7,775 nucleotides of DNA from Thermoleophilia bacterium (GCA_025934335.1 JAICYG010000127.1:1-7775); one strand, 5' to 3'. Shown: positions 1 to 5,721, numbered from the stretch's first letter. Notes: generated by a model not told the origin, from the sequence alone. Made by a program: numbers and translations.

Positions 1-618
<618 letters not shown>

Positions 619-627
619 GGGAGCACC

Positions 628-657
628 AGTGTACCGCGCGAACAGGTGTTCGTACAA
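628..657 (-). promoter_or_regulatory. uvrA promoter (-35 TTGTAC, 18-base spacer, -10 TACACT)
   Basis: On the minus strand a TTGTAC hexamer (plus positions 652-657) is followed after 18 bases by TACACT (628-633). This is a good sigma-70/SigA-like pair. The -10 element ends 9 bases before the uvrA ATG, so the expected transcription start lies about 2-4 bases upstream of the start codon, which explains the lack of a ribosome binding site. The LexA box fills most of the spacer. The hexamers are seen directly; the transcription start is inferred. Confidence 0.75.
639..652. promoter_or_regulatory. LexA/SOS box of the uvrA promoter
   Basis: The plus strand reads CGAACAGGTGTTCG, an exact match to the Gram-positive/actinobacterial LexA (DinR, Cheo) consensus CGAACRNRYGTTCG, with perfect 5-base arms around a 4-base centre. 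It ends 21 bases upstream of the uvrA ATG and sits in the spacer between that gene's -35 and -10 elements, where bound LexA would block RNA polymerase. uvrA is a classic SOS-regulon member. The site is also 41 bases upstream of the divergent membrane-protein gene, so that gene could share the control, though I see no convincing promoter for it there. It is the only such box I found in the window. Confidence 0.9.
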
Positions 658-692
658 GGGTTCGCGTCCAACCTGACGGGAATCCCGCCGCC

Positions 693-1760
693 ATGACGGA
701 GACCGCCAAGCGCGTGGCGATCGGCACGCTCGTCGCGGGAGGGATCGTGGTGGCGGCGCTCGCGCTCTGGAAGCTACGGCTCGTCGTCGCGCTCCTCTTC
801 TCGGCGATGATCATCGCGGCGGCGATCCGCCCCGGGATCGAGTGGCTCGCCCGCCGGCGGGTGCCGCGGCCGATCGGAGTCGCGCTCCACTACGGCGTGC
901 TGCTCGGCGCGATCGGCGTGGCGCTCGCGTTCGCGGTGCCGGCGGCGATCCACCAGGTCGACCACGCGCTCAGCCCGAGCGGCAAGGCCGAGGTCGCCCG
1001 CGCCGCACAGCACTCGACGGGCCTCAAGCACCAGCTCCTGACCGAGCTGAAGAAGCGCCTCGACCACCTGCCGAAACGGTCGGAGCTCGTGAAGCCGGCG
1101 ACCGAGATCGGCAGGAAGGCGTTCGTGATCCTGATCGGAATCTTCTTCACGCTCGCGACCGCCGCCTACTGGATCTTCGAGCGCGACCGGACCGTCGACG
1201 TCGTCTGCAAGCTCCTGCCGCGACCGAAGCGGAAGAAGGTGCGCGACACCTGGACGCTCGTCGACCTACGCCTCGGTGCGTTCGTGCGCGGGCAGGCGCT
1301 GCTGATCGTCGCGGTGGGGGTCGTCCTCTCGCTGCTCTTCTGGGCGATCGGCGAGCCCTACTGGATCCTCGTCGGCAGCTTCGCGGGGCTCGTCGAGATC
1401 ATCCCGGTGATCGGCCCGCTGACCGCCGGGGTCGTCGCCGTCCTCGTCGGCTTCACGGCATCGGTGCACGTGGGCCTGCTGGCCGCGGTCTGCGTGCTCG
1501 CAGTGCGTCTCGCCGAGGACTACCTCGTGATGCCGAAGGTGCTCGGCGAGGCGGTCGGGCTGTCGCCGCTCCTCGTGCTCGTCTCCGTGACCGCGGTCGG
1601 GATCCTCTTCAGCGGCTGGGCGGTGCTGCTCGCCGTCCCGATCGCCGCCGTCACCGTGACGCTGTTCGACGTCGTCCTGCGCGACGTCGACCCGGCCGAG
1701 GAGGAGGTGCCGGCGGTGATCTTCACGCCGAAGGAATCGGAGACGGCAGAGAGGCGTTAG
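693..1760 (+). CDS. AI-2E/PerM-family membrane transporter
   Basis: This 355-residue polytopic membrane protein belongs to the AI-2E transporter (PerM/YdiK) superfamily, whose members export or exchange small solutes. Some are implicated in autoinducer-2 release and others in Na+/H+ antiport, so the substrate here is unknown. Helices lie near residues 8-27, 29-45, 60-83, 144-161, 200-220, 222-250, 254-273 and 290-326. The long hydrophilic segment between the third and fourth helices (about 84-143) is typical of the family, as are the GLVEIIPVIGP motif (232-242) and the EDYLVMPKVLG motif (275-285). Length is normal (330-380). The C-terminal 30 residues are acidic and cytoplasmic-looking. The ATG at 693 gives a sensible short N-terminus before helix 1, but only a weak GACGGG stands upstream, so the exact start is less certain. 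It diverges from uvrA with the LexA box between them; a hairpin overlaps its stop codon. Confidence 0.88.
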   Translation: MTETAKRVAIGTLVAGGIVVAALALWKLRLVVALLFSAMIIAAAIRPGIEWLARRRVPRPIGVALHYGVLLGAIGVALAFAVPAAIHQVDHALSPSGKAEVARAAQHSTGLKHQLLTELKKRLDHLPKRSELVKPATEIGRKAFVILIGIFFTLATAAYWIFERDRTVDVVCKLLPRPKRKKVRDTWTLVDLRLGAFVRGQALLIVAVGVVLSLLFWAIGEPYWILVGSFAGLVEIIPVIGPLTAGVVAVLVGFTASVHVGLLAAVCVLAVRLAEDYLVMPKVLGEAVGLSPLLVLVSVTAVGILFSGWAVLLAVPIAAVTVTLFDVVLRDVDPAEEEVPAVIFTPKESETAERR

Positions 1761-1766
1761 CCTCTC
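1749..1766 (+). terminator. Hairpin overlapping the stop codon of the AI-2E-family gene
   Basis: A perfect 7-base-pair stem (GAGAGGC, loop GTTA, GCCTCTC) straddles the TAG stop at 1758-1760. There is no T-run after it, so it is not a classical intrinsic terminator, but U-less hairpins at gene ends are common in GC-rich actinobacteria. It may terminate transcription or protect the mRNA 3' end. Confidence 0.5.
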
Positions 1767-1797
1767 GCCGGTCTCAGCCGTCGAGCCGCCAAACGCC

Positions 1798-1827
1798 GGG
1801 AGAGCCGGCCGTGAAGGTCGCTCTCCC
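1798..1827. terminator. Hairpin in the convergent spacer
   Basis: GGGAGAGC (1798-1805) pairs perfectly with GCTCTCCC (1820-1827) across a 14-base loop. It lies between two convergent genes, so it could end transcripts from either side. No T-tract is present. The pairing is seen; the function is inferred. Confidence 0.45.
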
Positions 1828-1830
1828 AGC

Positions 1831-1847
1831 GTCCCGCGCTCCGGGAC
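1831..1847 (-). terminator. Hairpin directly after the small membrane-protein gene
   Basis: GTCCCG (1831-1836) and CGGGAC (1842-1847) form a perfect 6-base-pair stem with a 5-base loop. It starts immediately after the stop codon of the minus-strand gene ending at 1848. As with its neighbours there is no T-run, so it is a candidate U-less terminator. Confidence 0.45.
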
Positions 1848-2261
1848 CTACGCGGCGGTGTAGCTCGGCGTGCGCACCCCGTCGGCGGTGGTGCGACTGT
1901 CCTCGATCGCCAGCGAGTGCACGACGCGCTCGGTCGAGAGCTCATGAGCGGCGAGGCCTGCGACGGCGAGCGCCACGAGGCCCAGCCCCTCCGCGAACGA
2001 GAGCCAGGTCAGCGTCGTGCCAACGAACACGACCGACGCGATCACGGTCCAGATGCCGAGCGCGGCCGCGACTCCGTCGAGCGCACGCTGCGGACGGCCG
2101 CGGCCGTGATCGAGCTGGACGACGCCGAGCATCGCGAGGACGCCGAGGGCGACGCCGAAGGTGATCCACCCCGTCATCGAGACGCCGAACGCCTGACTGA
2201 CGACGACGATGAATCCACCCGCGAGTGCCAGAAGCAGATTGCTGATGAAGCGCGGGTTCAT
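1848..2261 (-). CDS. Small four-helix membrane protein (SPW-repeat-like, function unknown)
   Basis: The 137-residue protein has four predicted membrane helices, near residues 6-25, 30-50, 63-81 and 85-105, arranged as two hairpins separated by the charged loop DHGRGRPQRALDG. A hydrophilic tail (about 106-137) contains AAHELSTERVVHSL and ends SYTAA. The layout resembles small actinobacterial membrane proteins of the SPW-repeat type, but the SPW motif itself is not evident, so this is only a tentative likeness and no function can be given. The ATG at 2261 is chosen over upstream in-frame starts (up to 2471) because it has a strong Shine-Dalgarno (AAAGGAG, 6 bases before ATG) and begins the hydrophobic region; the longer reading would run into the TetR gene. 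It diverges from the TetR regulator, with an inverted-repeat operator over its putative -10, so repression by that regulator is likely. Confidence 0.8.
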   Translation of the reverse strand: MNPRFISNLLLALAGGFIVVVSQAFGVSMTGWITFGVALGVLAMLGVVQLDHGRGRPQRALDGVAAALGIWTVIASVVFVGTTLTWLSFAEGLGLVALAVAGLAAHELSTERVVHSLAIEDSRTTADGVRTPSYTAA

Positions 2262-2267
2262 TGCTTG

Positions 2268-2276
2268 CTCCTTTCC
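2268..2276 (-). promoter_or_regulatory. Shine-Dalgarno of the small membrane-protein gene
   Basis: On the minus strand GGAAAGGAG stands 6 bases before the ATG at 2261. It is the strongest ribosome binding site in the window and fixes this start against the longer upstream reading. Confidence 0.8.
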
Positions 2277-2285
2277 GGTTTGCTG

Positions 2286-2307
2286 GGAAACGCTACGATC
2301 CGTTTCC
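2286..2307. promoter_or_regulatory. Inverted-repeat operator, probably for the adjacent TetR-family repressor
   Basis: Perfect 7-base arms GGAAACG (2286-2292) and CGTTTCC (2301-2307) flank an 8-base centre CTACGATC, giving a 22-base palindromic site of typical TetR-family size. It lies in the 94-base gap between the TetR gene and the divergent membrane-protein gene. It covers a TACGAT hexamer on the plus strand (2294-2299), a good -10 for the regulator, and a TAGCGT hexamer on the minus strand (2290-2295), a possible -10 for the membrane protein. A bound dimer would therefore silence both directions. The repeat is seen directly; its assignment to this regulator is inferred from position. Confidence 0.7.
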
Positions 2308-2320
2308 TTAGTGATTGCAA
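2290..2320 (-). promoter_or_regulatory. Candidate promoter of the small membrane-protein gene
   Basis: On the minus strand TTGCAA (plus 2315-2320) is followed after 19 bases by TAGCGT (2290-2295). The spacer is longer than the usual 17, and the -10 fits only the TANNNT pattern, so confidence is modest. It would give a leader of about 20-25 bases, enough to include the Shine-Dalgarno. Confidence 0.35.
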
Positions 2321-2344
2321 CGCGCGCGCGATCGGGGTATTCCC

Positions 2345-2353
2345 GGGGAGGAG
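2345..2353 (+). promoter_or_regulatory. Shine-Dalgarno of the TetR-family gene
   Basis: GGGGAGGAG lies just before the ATG at 2356, with the GGGAGG core 4 bases away. It decides this start over an in-frame ATG at 2209, which would begin inside the divergent membrane-protein gene. Confidence 0.7.
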
Positions 2354-2355
2354 CG

Positions 2356-2970
2356 ATGACCGATAGACACGTGGCGGTTCCCGGGCGCCCGCGCAGCAGG
2401 CGCGCCCACGACGCGATCCTGGCCGCGGCGGGCTCGTTACTCCGGGAGCGCGGCTTGCGCGGCATGAGCATCGAGGCAATCGCCGAGCGTGCCCGCGTCT
2501 CGAAGAAGACGATCTACCGCTGGTGGCCCTCGAAGGGGACGCTGGCGCTCGATGCGTTCTATCGCGAGTGGACGGTCGCGCAGGGCGCGACTCCCGACAC
2601 CGGCGACCTCGAGCGCGACCTGCGTACGCGCGTCCGCGCCGCGGTTCGCGTCCTTTCGCAGGCCCAGCTCGGAGCAACGGTTGCGGAGCTCATCGCCGAG
2701 GCCCAGACGGACGGCGAGCTGGCGGAGGCGTACGAGAAGCACGTGCTCGGCCCGCAGCGCGCACAGTTGCGCGCCATCTTCGGCCGCGCCGCCGAGCGCG
2801 GCGAGATCGCACCGGACGCAGACGTCGACGCGGCGATCGACCTCCTGCAAGGAGCGCTCTACCTGCGACTCCTGCACACGCATGCTCGACTCGACCGTGC
2901 CTTCGCGGACTCGGCCGTCTCGCTGCTGACCCGAGGAGTTCTCTCGCAAACGGCAGGCCGGAACGGCTGA
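2356..2970 (+). CDS. TetR/AcrR-family transcriptional repressor
   Basis: This 204-residue protein is a typical one-component regulator. The N-terminal DNA-binding domain starts with GRPRSRRAHDAILAAA (10-25) and has the helix-turn-helix at about 38-60, with SIEAIAERARVSKKTIYRWW matching the TetR signature. The C-terminal half (about 75-200) is an all-helical ligand-binding and dimerisation domain; the TIYRWWPSKG.LALDA style resembles the subgroup carrying the TetR_C_11-type domain. The ATG at 2356 has the strong ribosome binding site; the longer in-frame reading adds 49 residues with no family likeness. An inverted-repeat operator lies 49 bases upstream. The MFS exporter starts 19 bases after the stop codon, so the usual repressor-pump logic applies, with an unknown small molecule releasing repression. 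Targets are inferred from layout. Confidence 0.93.
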   Translation: MTDRHVAVPGRPRSRRAHDAILAAAGSLLRERGLRGMSIEAIAERARVSKKTIYRWWPSKGTLALDAFYREWTVAQGATPDTGDLERDLRTRVRAAVRVLSQAQLGATVAELIAEAQTDGELAEAYEKHVLGPQRAQLRAIFGRAAERGEIAPDADVDAAIDLLQGALYLRLLHTHARLDRAFADSAVSLLTRGVLSQTAGRNG

Positions 2971-2977
2971 ACTGCAT

Positions 2978-2983
2978 TACATT
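2978..2983 (+). promoter_or_regulatory. Candidate -10 element for a leaderless MFS transcript
   Basis: TACATT ends 6 bases before the GTG start at 2990, which would put transcription start at the start codon. No convincing -35 is visible, and the gap holds no Shine-Dalgarno. The alternative is simple read-through from the TetR gene. Confidence 0.35.
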
Positions 2984-2989
2984 CGTCGG

Positions 2990-4180
2990 GTGGCCGTCCA
3001 CGACCGCCACCTGCGCCTGCTCGCCGCCGCGATCGCGGTGTCGGCGATCGGCGACTGGGTGGCGGTGATCGCGCTCGGCTTCCGGGCAAACGAGATGTGG
3101 GACGGCGGCGTCGCGCTGCTCCTGGTCTGCCTCTGGGCGCCGTCCGTGCTGCTCGCCGGTCACGCCGGCGTCGTGGTCGACCGGCTCGAGACGCGCGCCG
3201 TCGCCGTCGTTGCCGGGCTCTTCCAGGCCGTGGTCGCGGCCACTCTCGCCTTCGTCTCGTCGCTCGGGGCGATCCTGGCGCTCGCGTTCGTGCTCGGGAT
3301 CGGAGTCGCGATCGCGTCGGCAGCCGAGTTTGCGCTGGTGCCGCTGCTCGTCGGCTCGCGGACGCTCGGCAGGGCGAACGGGCTCGTCGAGTCCGCCCGC
3401 GGGATCGGGTTCGTCGTCGGGCCCGCGCTTGCGGGTGTCGTCGCCGGCAGCGCCGGGACGGCGTATGCCATGGTCGCCGACGCCGTGACGTTCCTCCTGA
3501 TCGCCGCGGTGCTCGCCGCGCTGCCTGTTCGCCGCCGCGTCGTGCACGCGGCCGAGGCCGGACCGCGCGCACGGGAGGGATTGCAGCTGCTGTTCGGCGA
3601 GTGCGTGCTCGCCGTCACGCTCGGCACCGGCGCCGTCGGGCTCGTCTTCATGTCGGCTTCGATCCCCGGCGACTTCGCATACGCCGCAGACTCGCTCGGC
3701 GTCGGCAAGCTCGCGTTCGGCTTCGTGCTGACGGCGTGGGCCGTGGGGATGATCGCGGCCTCGAACCTGCTCGCGCCTCGCGTGCGCCCGGCCGCCGTCG
3801 CCACGGCGACGCTGCTCGGAGCCTCCGTGCAGGGCCTCGCGAAGTTCGCGGCGCCCTTCTGGCAGCTGTACGTGGTGATGCTCGTCGCCTGGACGATCGG
3901 CGGGATGGGGCACGGGATGAAGAACACGGGCTTCCGCACGCTCATCCACCAGCGCGTCGACGCCGACCGGCACGGCCGCGCGTTCGCGGCGTTCAACGGC
4001 CTCAGGAACGGCGCCGAGCTCGCGGCGCTCGGCGGCGGCGCGCTGCTCGTGACGACCGTCGGCGGCCGCGGCACGCTCTGGCTCGCCGGCGGCGTCTCGG
4101 CGGTGGCGGCCCTCGTCGGCGTCGTCGTGCTCGCCTCGATCGGCGATCAGCCCGAGGCCGCCGCGGCGAAGGCCGCGTAG
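2990..4180 (+). CDS. MFS transporter (EntS/MFS_3-like exporter)
   Basis: This 396-residue protein is a major facilitator superfamily transporter with about 12 hydrophobic helices and a central hydrophilic loop near residues 180-196 (VRRRVVHAAEAGPRAREG). The start resembles the EntS/MFS_3 branch, with GDW at 21-23 and the DR of loop 2-3 at 64-65 (VVVDRLETR). A second family stretch, GRANGLVESARGIGFVVGPA, spans 127-146, and a similar segment (DADRHGRAFAAFNGLRNGAE) recurs in the second half near 334-353. Such proteins usually expel drugs, siderophores or other small molecules by proton antiport; the substrate is unknown. The start is GTG, without a Shine-Dalgarno, 19 bases after the TetR gene, suggesting co-transcription, a leaderless transcript, or both. 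The last 34 bases, encoding an Ala-rich tail, overlap the 3' end of the macrodomain gene on the other strand. Confidence 0.9.
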   Translation: MAVHDRHLRLLAAAIAVSAIGDWVAVIALGFRANEMWDGGVALLLVCLWAPSVLLAGHAGVVVDRLETRAVAVVAGLFQAVVAATLAFVSSLGAILALAFVLGIGVAIASAAEFALVPLLVGSRTLGRANGLVESARGIGFVVGPALAGVVAGSAGTAYAMVADAVTFLLIAAVLAALPVRRRVVHAAEAGPRAREGLQLLFGECVLAVTLGTGAVGLVFMSASIPGDFAYAADSLGVGKLAFGFVLTAWAVGMIAASNLLAPRVRPAAVATATLLGASVQGLAKFAAPFWQLYVVMLVAWTIGGMGHGMKNTGFRTLIHQRVDADRHGRAFAAFNGLRNGAELAALGGGALLVTTVGGRGTLWLAGGVSAVAALVGVVVLASIGDQPEAAAAKAA

Positions 4181-4644
4181 GTCTCGTCGCCGAACAGCAC
4201 GAAGCGCACGAGCTCGAGATCGTGCCCGTGCGCGCGCGCCGCGGCGACGGCGAGCGGCGCGGCGAGGGCTGCCGGGTATCCGTAGACACCGCAGGAGATC
4301 GCGGGGAACGCGACGCTGCGCGCGCCGAGCTCGCGCGCGACGTCGAGCGAGCGGCGATGACACGAGTCGAGCAGCCCGCGCTCACCGCGCCCGCCCCCGC
4401 CCCACACCGGCCCGACCGTGTGGATCACCCAGCGCGCCGGGAGGCGGTAGCCGCTCGTCGCCTTGGCGTCTCCGGTCTCGCAGCCTCCGAGCAGACGGCA
4501 CTCGGAGAGCAGCTCCGGCCCGGCGGCGCGGTGGATCGCTCCGTCGACGCCGCCGCCGCCGAGCAGCGACTCGTTCGCGGCGTTGACGATCGCGTCGACG
4601 CGCTGCGCCGTGATGTCGCCGCGGGCTACCTCGACGGACGCCAT
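4147..4644 (-). CDS. Macrodomain protein, probable ADP-ribose-derivative hydrolase
   Basis: This 165-residue protein is a single complete macrodomain of the MacroD/YmdB type. These bind ADP-ribose and often remove O-acetyl from O-acetyl-ADP-ribose or mono-ADP-ribose from modified acidic residues. Key motifs are GDIT (9-12), NAANESLLGGGGVDGAIH (21-38, including the catalytic-loop asparagines and glycines), GDAKATSGYRLP (58-69), VIHTVGPVW (73-81) and the phosphate-binding loop FPAISCGVYGYP (113-124), where Cys replaces the more common Thr/Ser after the serine. The ATG at 4644 gives the canonical N-terminus; in-frame ATG at 4728 would lie within the preceding gene and add an Arg-rich stretch. 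There is no Shine-Dalgarno, but the gene overlaps the end of the upstream small membrane-protein gene by 19 bases, so translation is probably coupled. Cytoplasmic. The 3' end overlaps the convergent MFS gene. Confidence 0.93.
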   Translation of the reverse strand: MASVEVARGDITAQRVDAIVNAANESLLGGGGVDGAIHRAAGPELLSECRLLGGCETGDAKATSGYRLPARWVIHTVGPVWGGGGRGERGLLDSCHRRSLDVARELGARSVAFPAISCGVYGYPAALAAPLAVAAARAHGHDLELVRFVLFGDETYAAFAAAASG

Positions 4645-4871
4645 CGTCCGAAGACGAGCCCGCCGAGCGTGAAGCCGAGGCCGAACGTACCGACCGCGAA
4701 GCCGCCGATCGCGATGCCCTTGCGCCACGGCGAAAGGCGCTGCCAGCGGCCGAGCGCCTCGCGCTCCTCGGGCGTCAGCGGCTCGCCGCGGCGCTGCTTG
4801 CGCATCGCGCCGCCGGCCCGCAGCCCCAGGTACAGGTCGTCGAAGATCTCCGTCGTCTGCTCGTCGGCCAT
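4626..4871 (-). CDS. Small single-helix membrane protein of unknown function
   Basis: I do not recognise this 81-residue protein. It has a charged, probably cytoplasmic N-terminal part (about 1-50) with acidic residues near the start, then GLRAGGAMRKQRRGEPLTPE and REALGRWQRLSPWRKG, followed by one glycine-rich membrane helix (about 53-75, IAIGGFAVGTFGLGFTLGGL) and a basic end, RWRPSR. The positive-inside pattern is ambiguous because both flanks are basic. Codon use and GC bias match the neighbours, and its end overlaps the macrodomain gene by 19 bases, which supports it as a real, coupled gene. The start may be ATG at 4871 or GTG at 4880; the promoter spacing favours a leaderless mRNA beginning at the ATG. 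It diverges from the phosphoesterase across 28 bases. Confidence 0.75.
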   Translation of the reverse strand: MADEQTTEIFDDLYLGLRAGGAMRKQRRGEPLTPEEREALGRWQRLSPWRKGIAIGGFAVGTFGLGFTLGGLVFGRWRPSR

Positions 4872-4878
4872 TTCACTC

Positions 4879-4906
4879 ACTGTATAGCCTGCTTCGCCGG
4901 TGTCTA
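4879..4906 (-). promoter_or_regulatory. Promoter of the small membrane protein/macrodomain pair
   Basis: On the minus strand TAGACA (plus 4901-4906) is a five-of-six match to TTGACA. After 16 bases comes TACAGT (4879-4884), which fits TANNNT. The -10 ends 7 bases before the ATG at 4871, so transcription should start at or beside the start codon, giving a leaderless mRNA. The -35 overlaps the first codons of the divergent phosphoesterase gene. Confidence 0.6.
4883..4890 (+). promoter_or_regulatory. Candidate -10 region of the phosphoesterase gene
   Basis: TATAGCCT contains TATAGC (4883-4888) and TAGCCT (4885-4890), either of which could be the -10 element; the latter ends 9 bases before the GTG at 4900. 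No good -35 is seen upstream, and no Shine-Dalgarno is present. It shares bases with the -10 of the divergent promoter. Confidence 0.4.
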
Positions 4907-5721
4907 CGCGCATCCTGCACCTCTCGGATCTGCACTTCGGCGCCCGCGACGACCGTGTGCTCGAGCAAGCGCTCGCCACATTTGCCGAGCGCGTGCGGCC
5001 CGAGCTCGTGATCGCAAGCGGCGACCTGACCCACCGCGGCCGAAGCGAGCAGCACGACCGGGCGGCGGCGTTCCTGCGCGGGCTCGAGCTGCCGGTCGTC
5101 GCAGTGCCGGGCAACCACGACATCCCTTACACCTTTCCGGCGCGCTTCACCCGCCCGTGGCGAGAGTTCGAGCAGCGATGGCAGACGACGGAGCCCGTCT
5201 ACACCACCGGCACGGTTCACGTCGTCGGCGTCAACTCGGTCCGGCCGTGGCGGCACCAGTCGGGAGGTGTGGACGACGCGCAGCTCGACCGCGTCGCCGC
5301 GCGGCTGCGCGAGGCGCCGTCGGGCGCGCTCCGCGTGGTCGTGCTGCACCACCAGCTGATCGGGGCGCCGTGGCGGACGCGGAAACGCCCGGTCGCGAAG
5401 CGGAACCACGTGCTGGCACGGCTCGTCGACTCGGGCGCGGAGCTGATCCTCGGCGGCCACATCCATCAGTCGACGGTCAGCGAGCGGCACGAGTTCGAGG
5501 TGATCACGGGCGATGCCCGGGGTGTCGTCGTCTCGATCGCGCCGGGCCTCGGCCGCCCTCGCCCGCGGCGGCGCGGCGAGGCCCGCGGCTGCGTCGTCTA
5601 CCGCGCCGGCGGTACGTCGATCACGGTCGAGACGTCGATCTGGCGCGAGGACGACTGGGGGCTCACGGCAGTGCGGACGTTCCCGCGCGGCCGCAAGCCC
5701 CTCAGCGTCGAATCGGTCTAG
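4900..5721 (+). CDS. Calcineurin-like metallophosphoesterase (CpdA-like)
   Basis: This 273-residue protein has the full set of dinuclear-metal motifs of class III phosphodiesterases: D10-x-H12 (LSDLHFG), G41-D42 (ASGDLTHRG), G71-N72-H73-D74, H150-H151 (VLHHQ) and G186-H187-I188-H189. These ligate two metal ions that activate water to cleave phosphodiesters or phosphomonoesters. The layout is that of the CpdA/Icc group of 3',5'-cyclic-nucleotide phosphodiesterases, but many relatives act on other substrates, so cAMP cleavage is only a possibility. No signal peptide is seen, so it should be cytoplasmic. The C-terminal part (about 215-273) has an Arg-rich patch and a short beta-rich end. GTG at 4900 is chosen because the first metal motif begins nine residues later, as usual in this family. 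Its stop TAG shares bases with the stop of the convergent gene. Confidence 0.9.
   Translation: MSTRILHLSDLHFGARDDRVLEQALATFAERVRPELVIASGDLTHRGRSEQHDRAAAFLRGLELPVVAVPGNHDIPYTFPARFTRPWREFEQRWQTTEPVYTTGTVHVVGVNSVRPWRHQSGGVDDAQLDRVAARLREAPSGALRVVVLHHQLIGAPWRTRKRPVAKRNHVLARLVDSGAELILGGHIHQSTVSERHEFEVITGDARGVVVSIAPGLGRPRPRRRGEARGCVVYRAGGTSITVETSIWREDDWGLTAVRTFPRGRKPLSVESV

Noticed and set aside
630..658. Plus-strand promoter for the AI-2E-family gene (TGTACC / TACAAG) through the LexA box
   Set aside because: Both hexamers are poor matches; not strong enough to list as a feature.
842..2164. A 440-residue Arg-rich open frame on the plus strand across the AI-2E-family gene and beyond
   Set aside because: Low-complexity Arg/Ala/Pro translation with no family features; it shadows a well-recognised gene in another frame, as is usual at high GC.
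2320..2331. Alternating CG run in the TetR leader as a possible Z-DNA or regulatory element
   Set aside because: Short and expected by chance in DNA of this composition.
2209..2355. Earlier ATG for the TetR gene, adding 49 residues
   Set aside because: It starts inside the divergent membrane-protein gene and spans the operator; the extra residues do not resemble a TetR N-terminus, and the ATG at 2356 has the ribosome binding site.
2690..4363. A 557-residue minus-strand open frame antisense to the TetR and MFS genes
   Set aside because: Asp/Arg/Glu-rich low-complexity product; the plus-strand TetR and MFS readings have clear domains and start sites.
3097..4887. A 596-residue plus-strand open frame across the MFS, macrodomain and small membrane-protein genes
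   Set aside because: Arg-rich shadow frame that conflicts with three better-supported genes.
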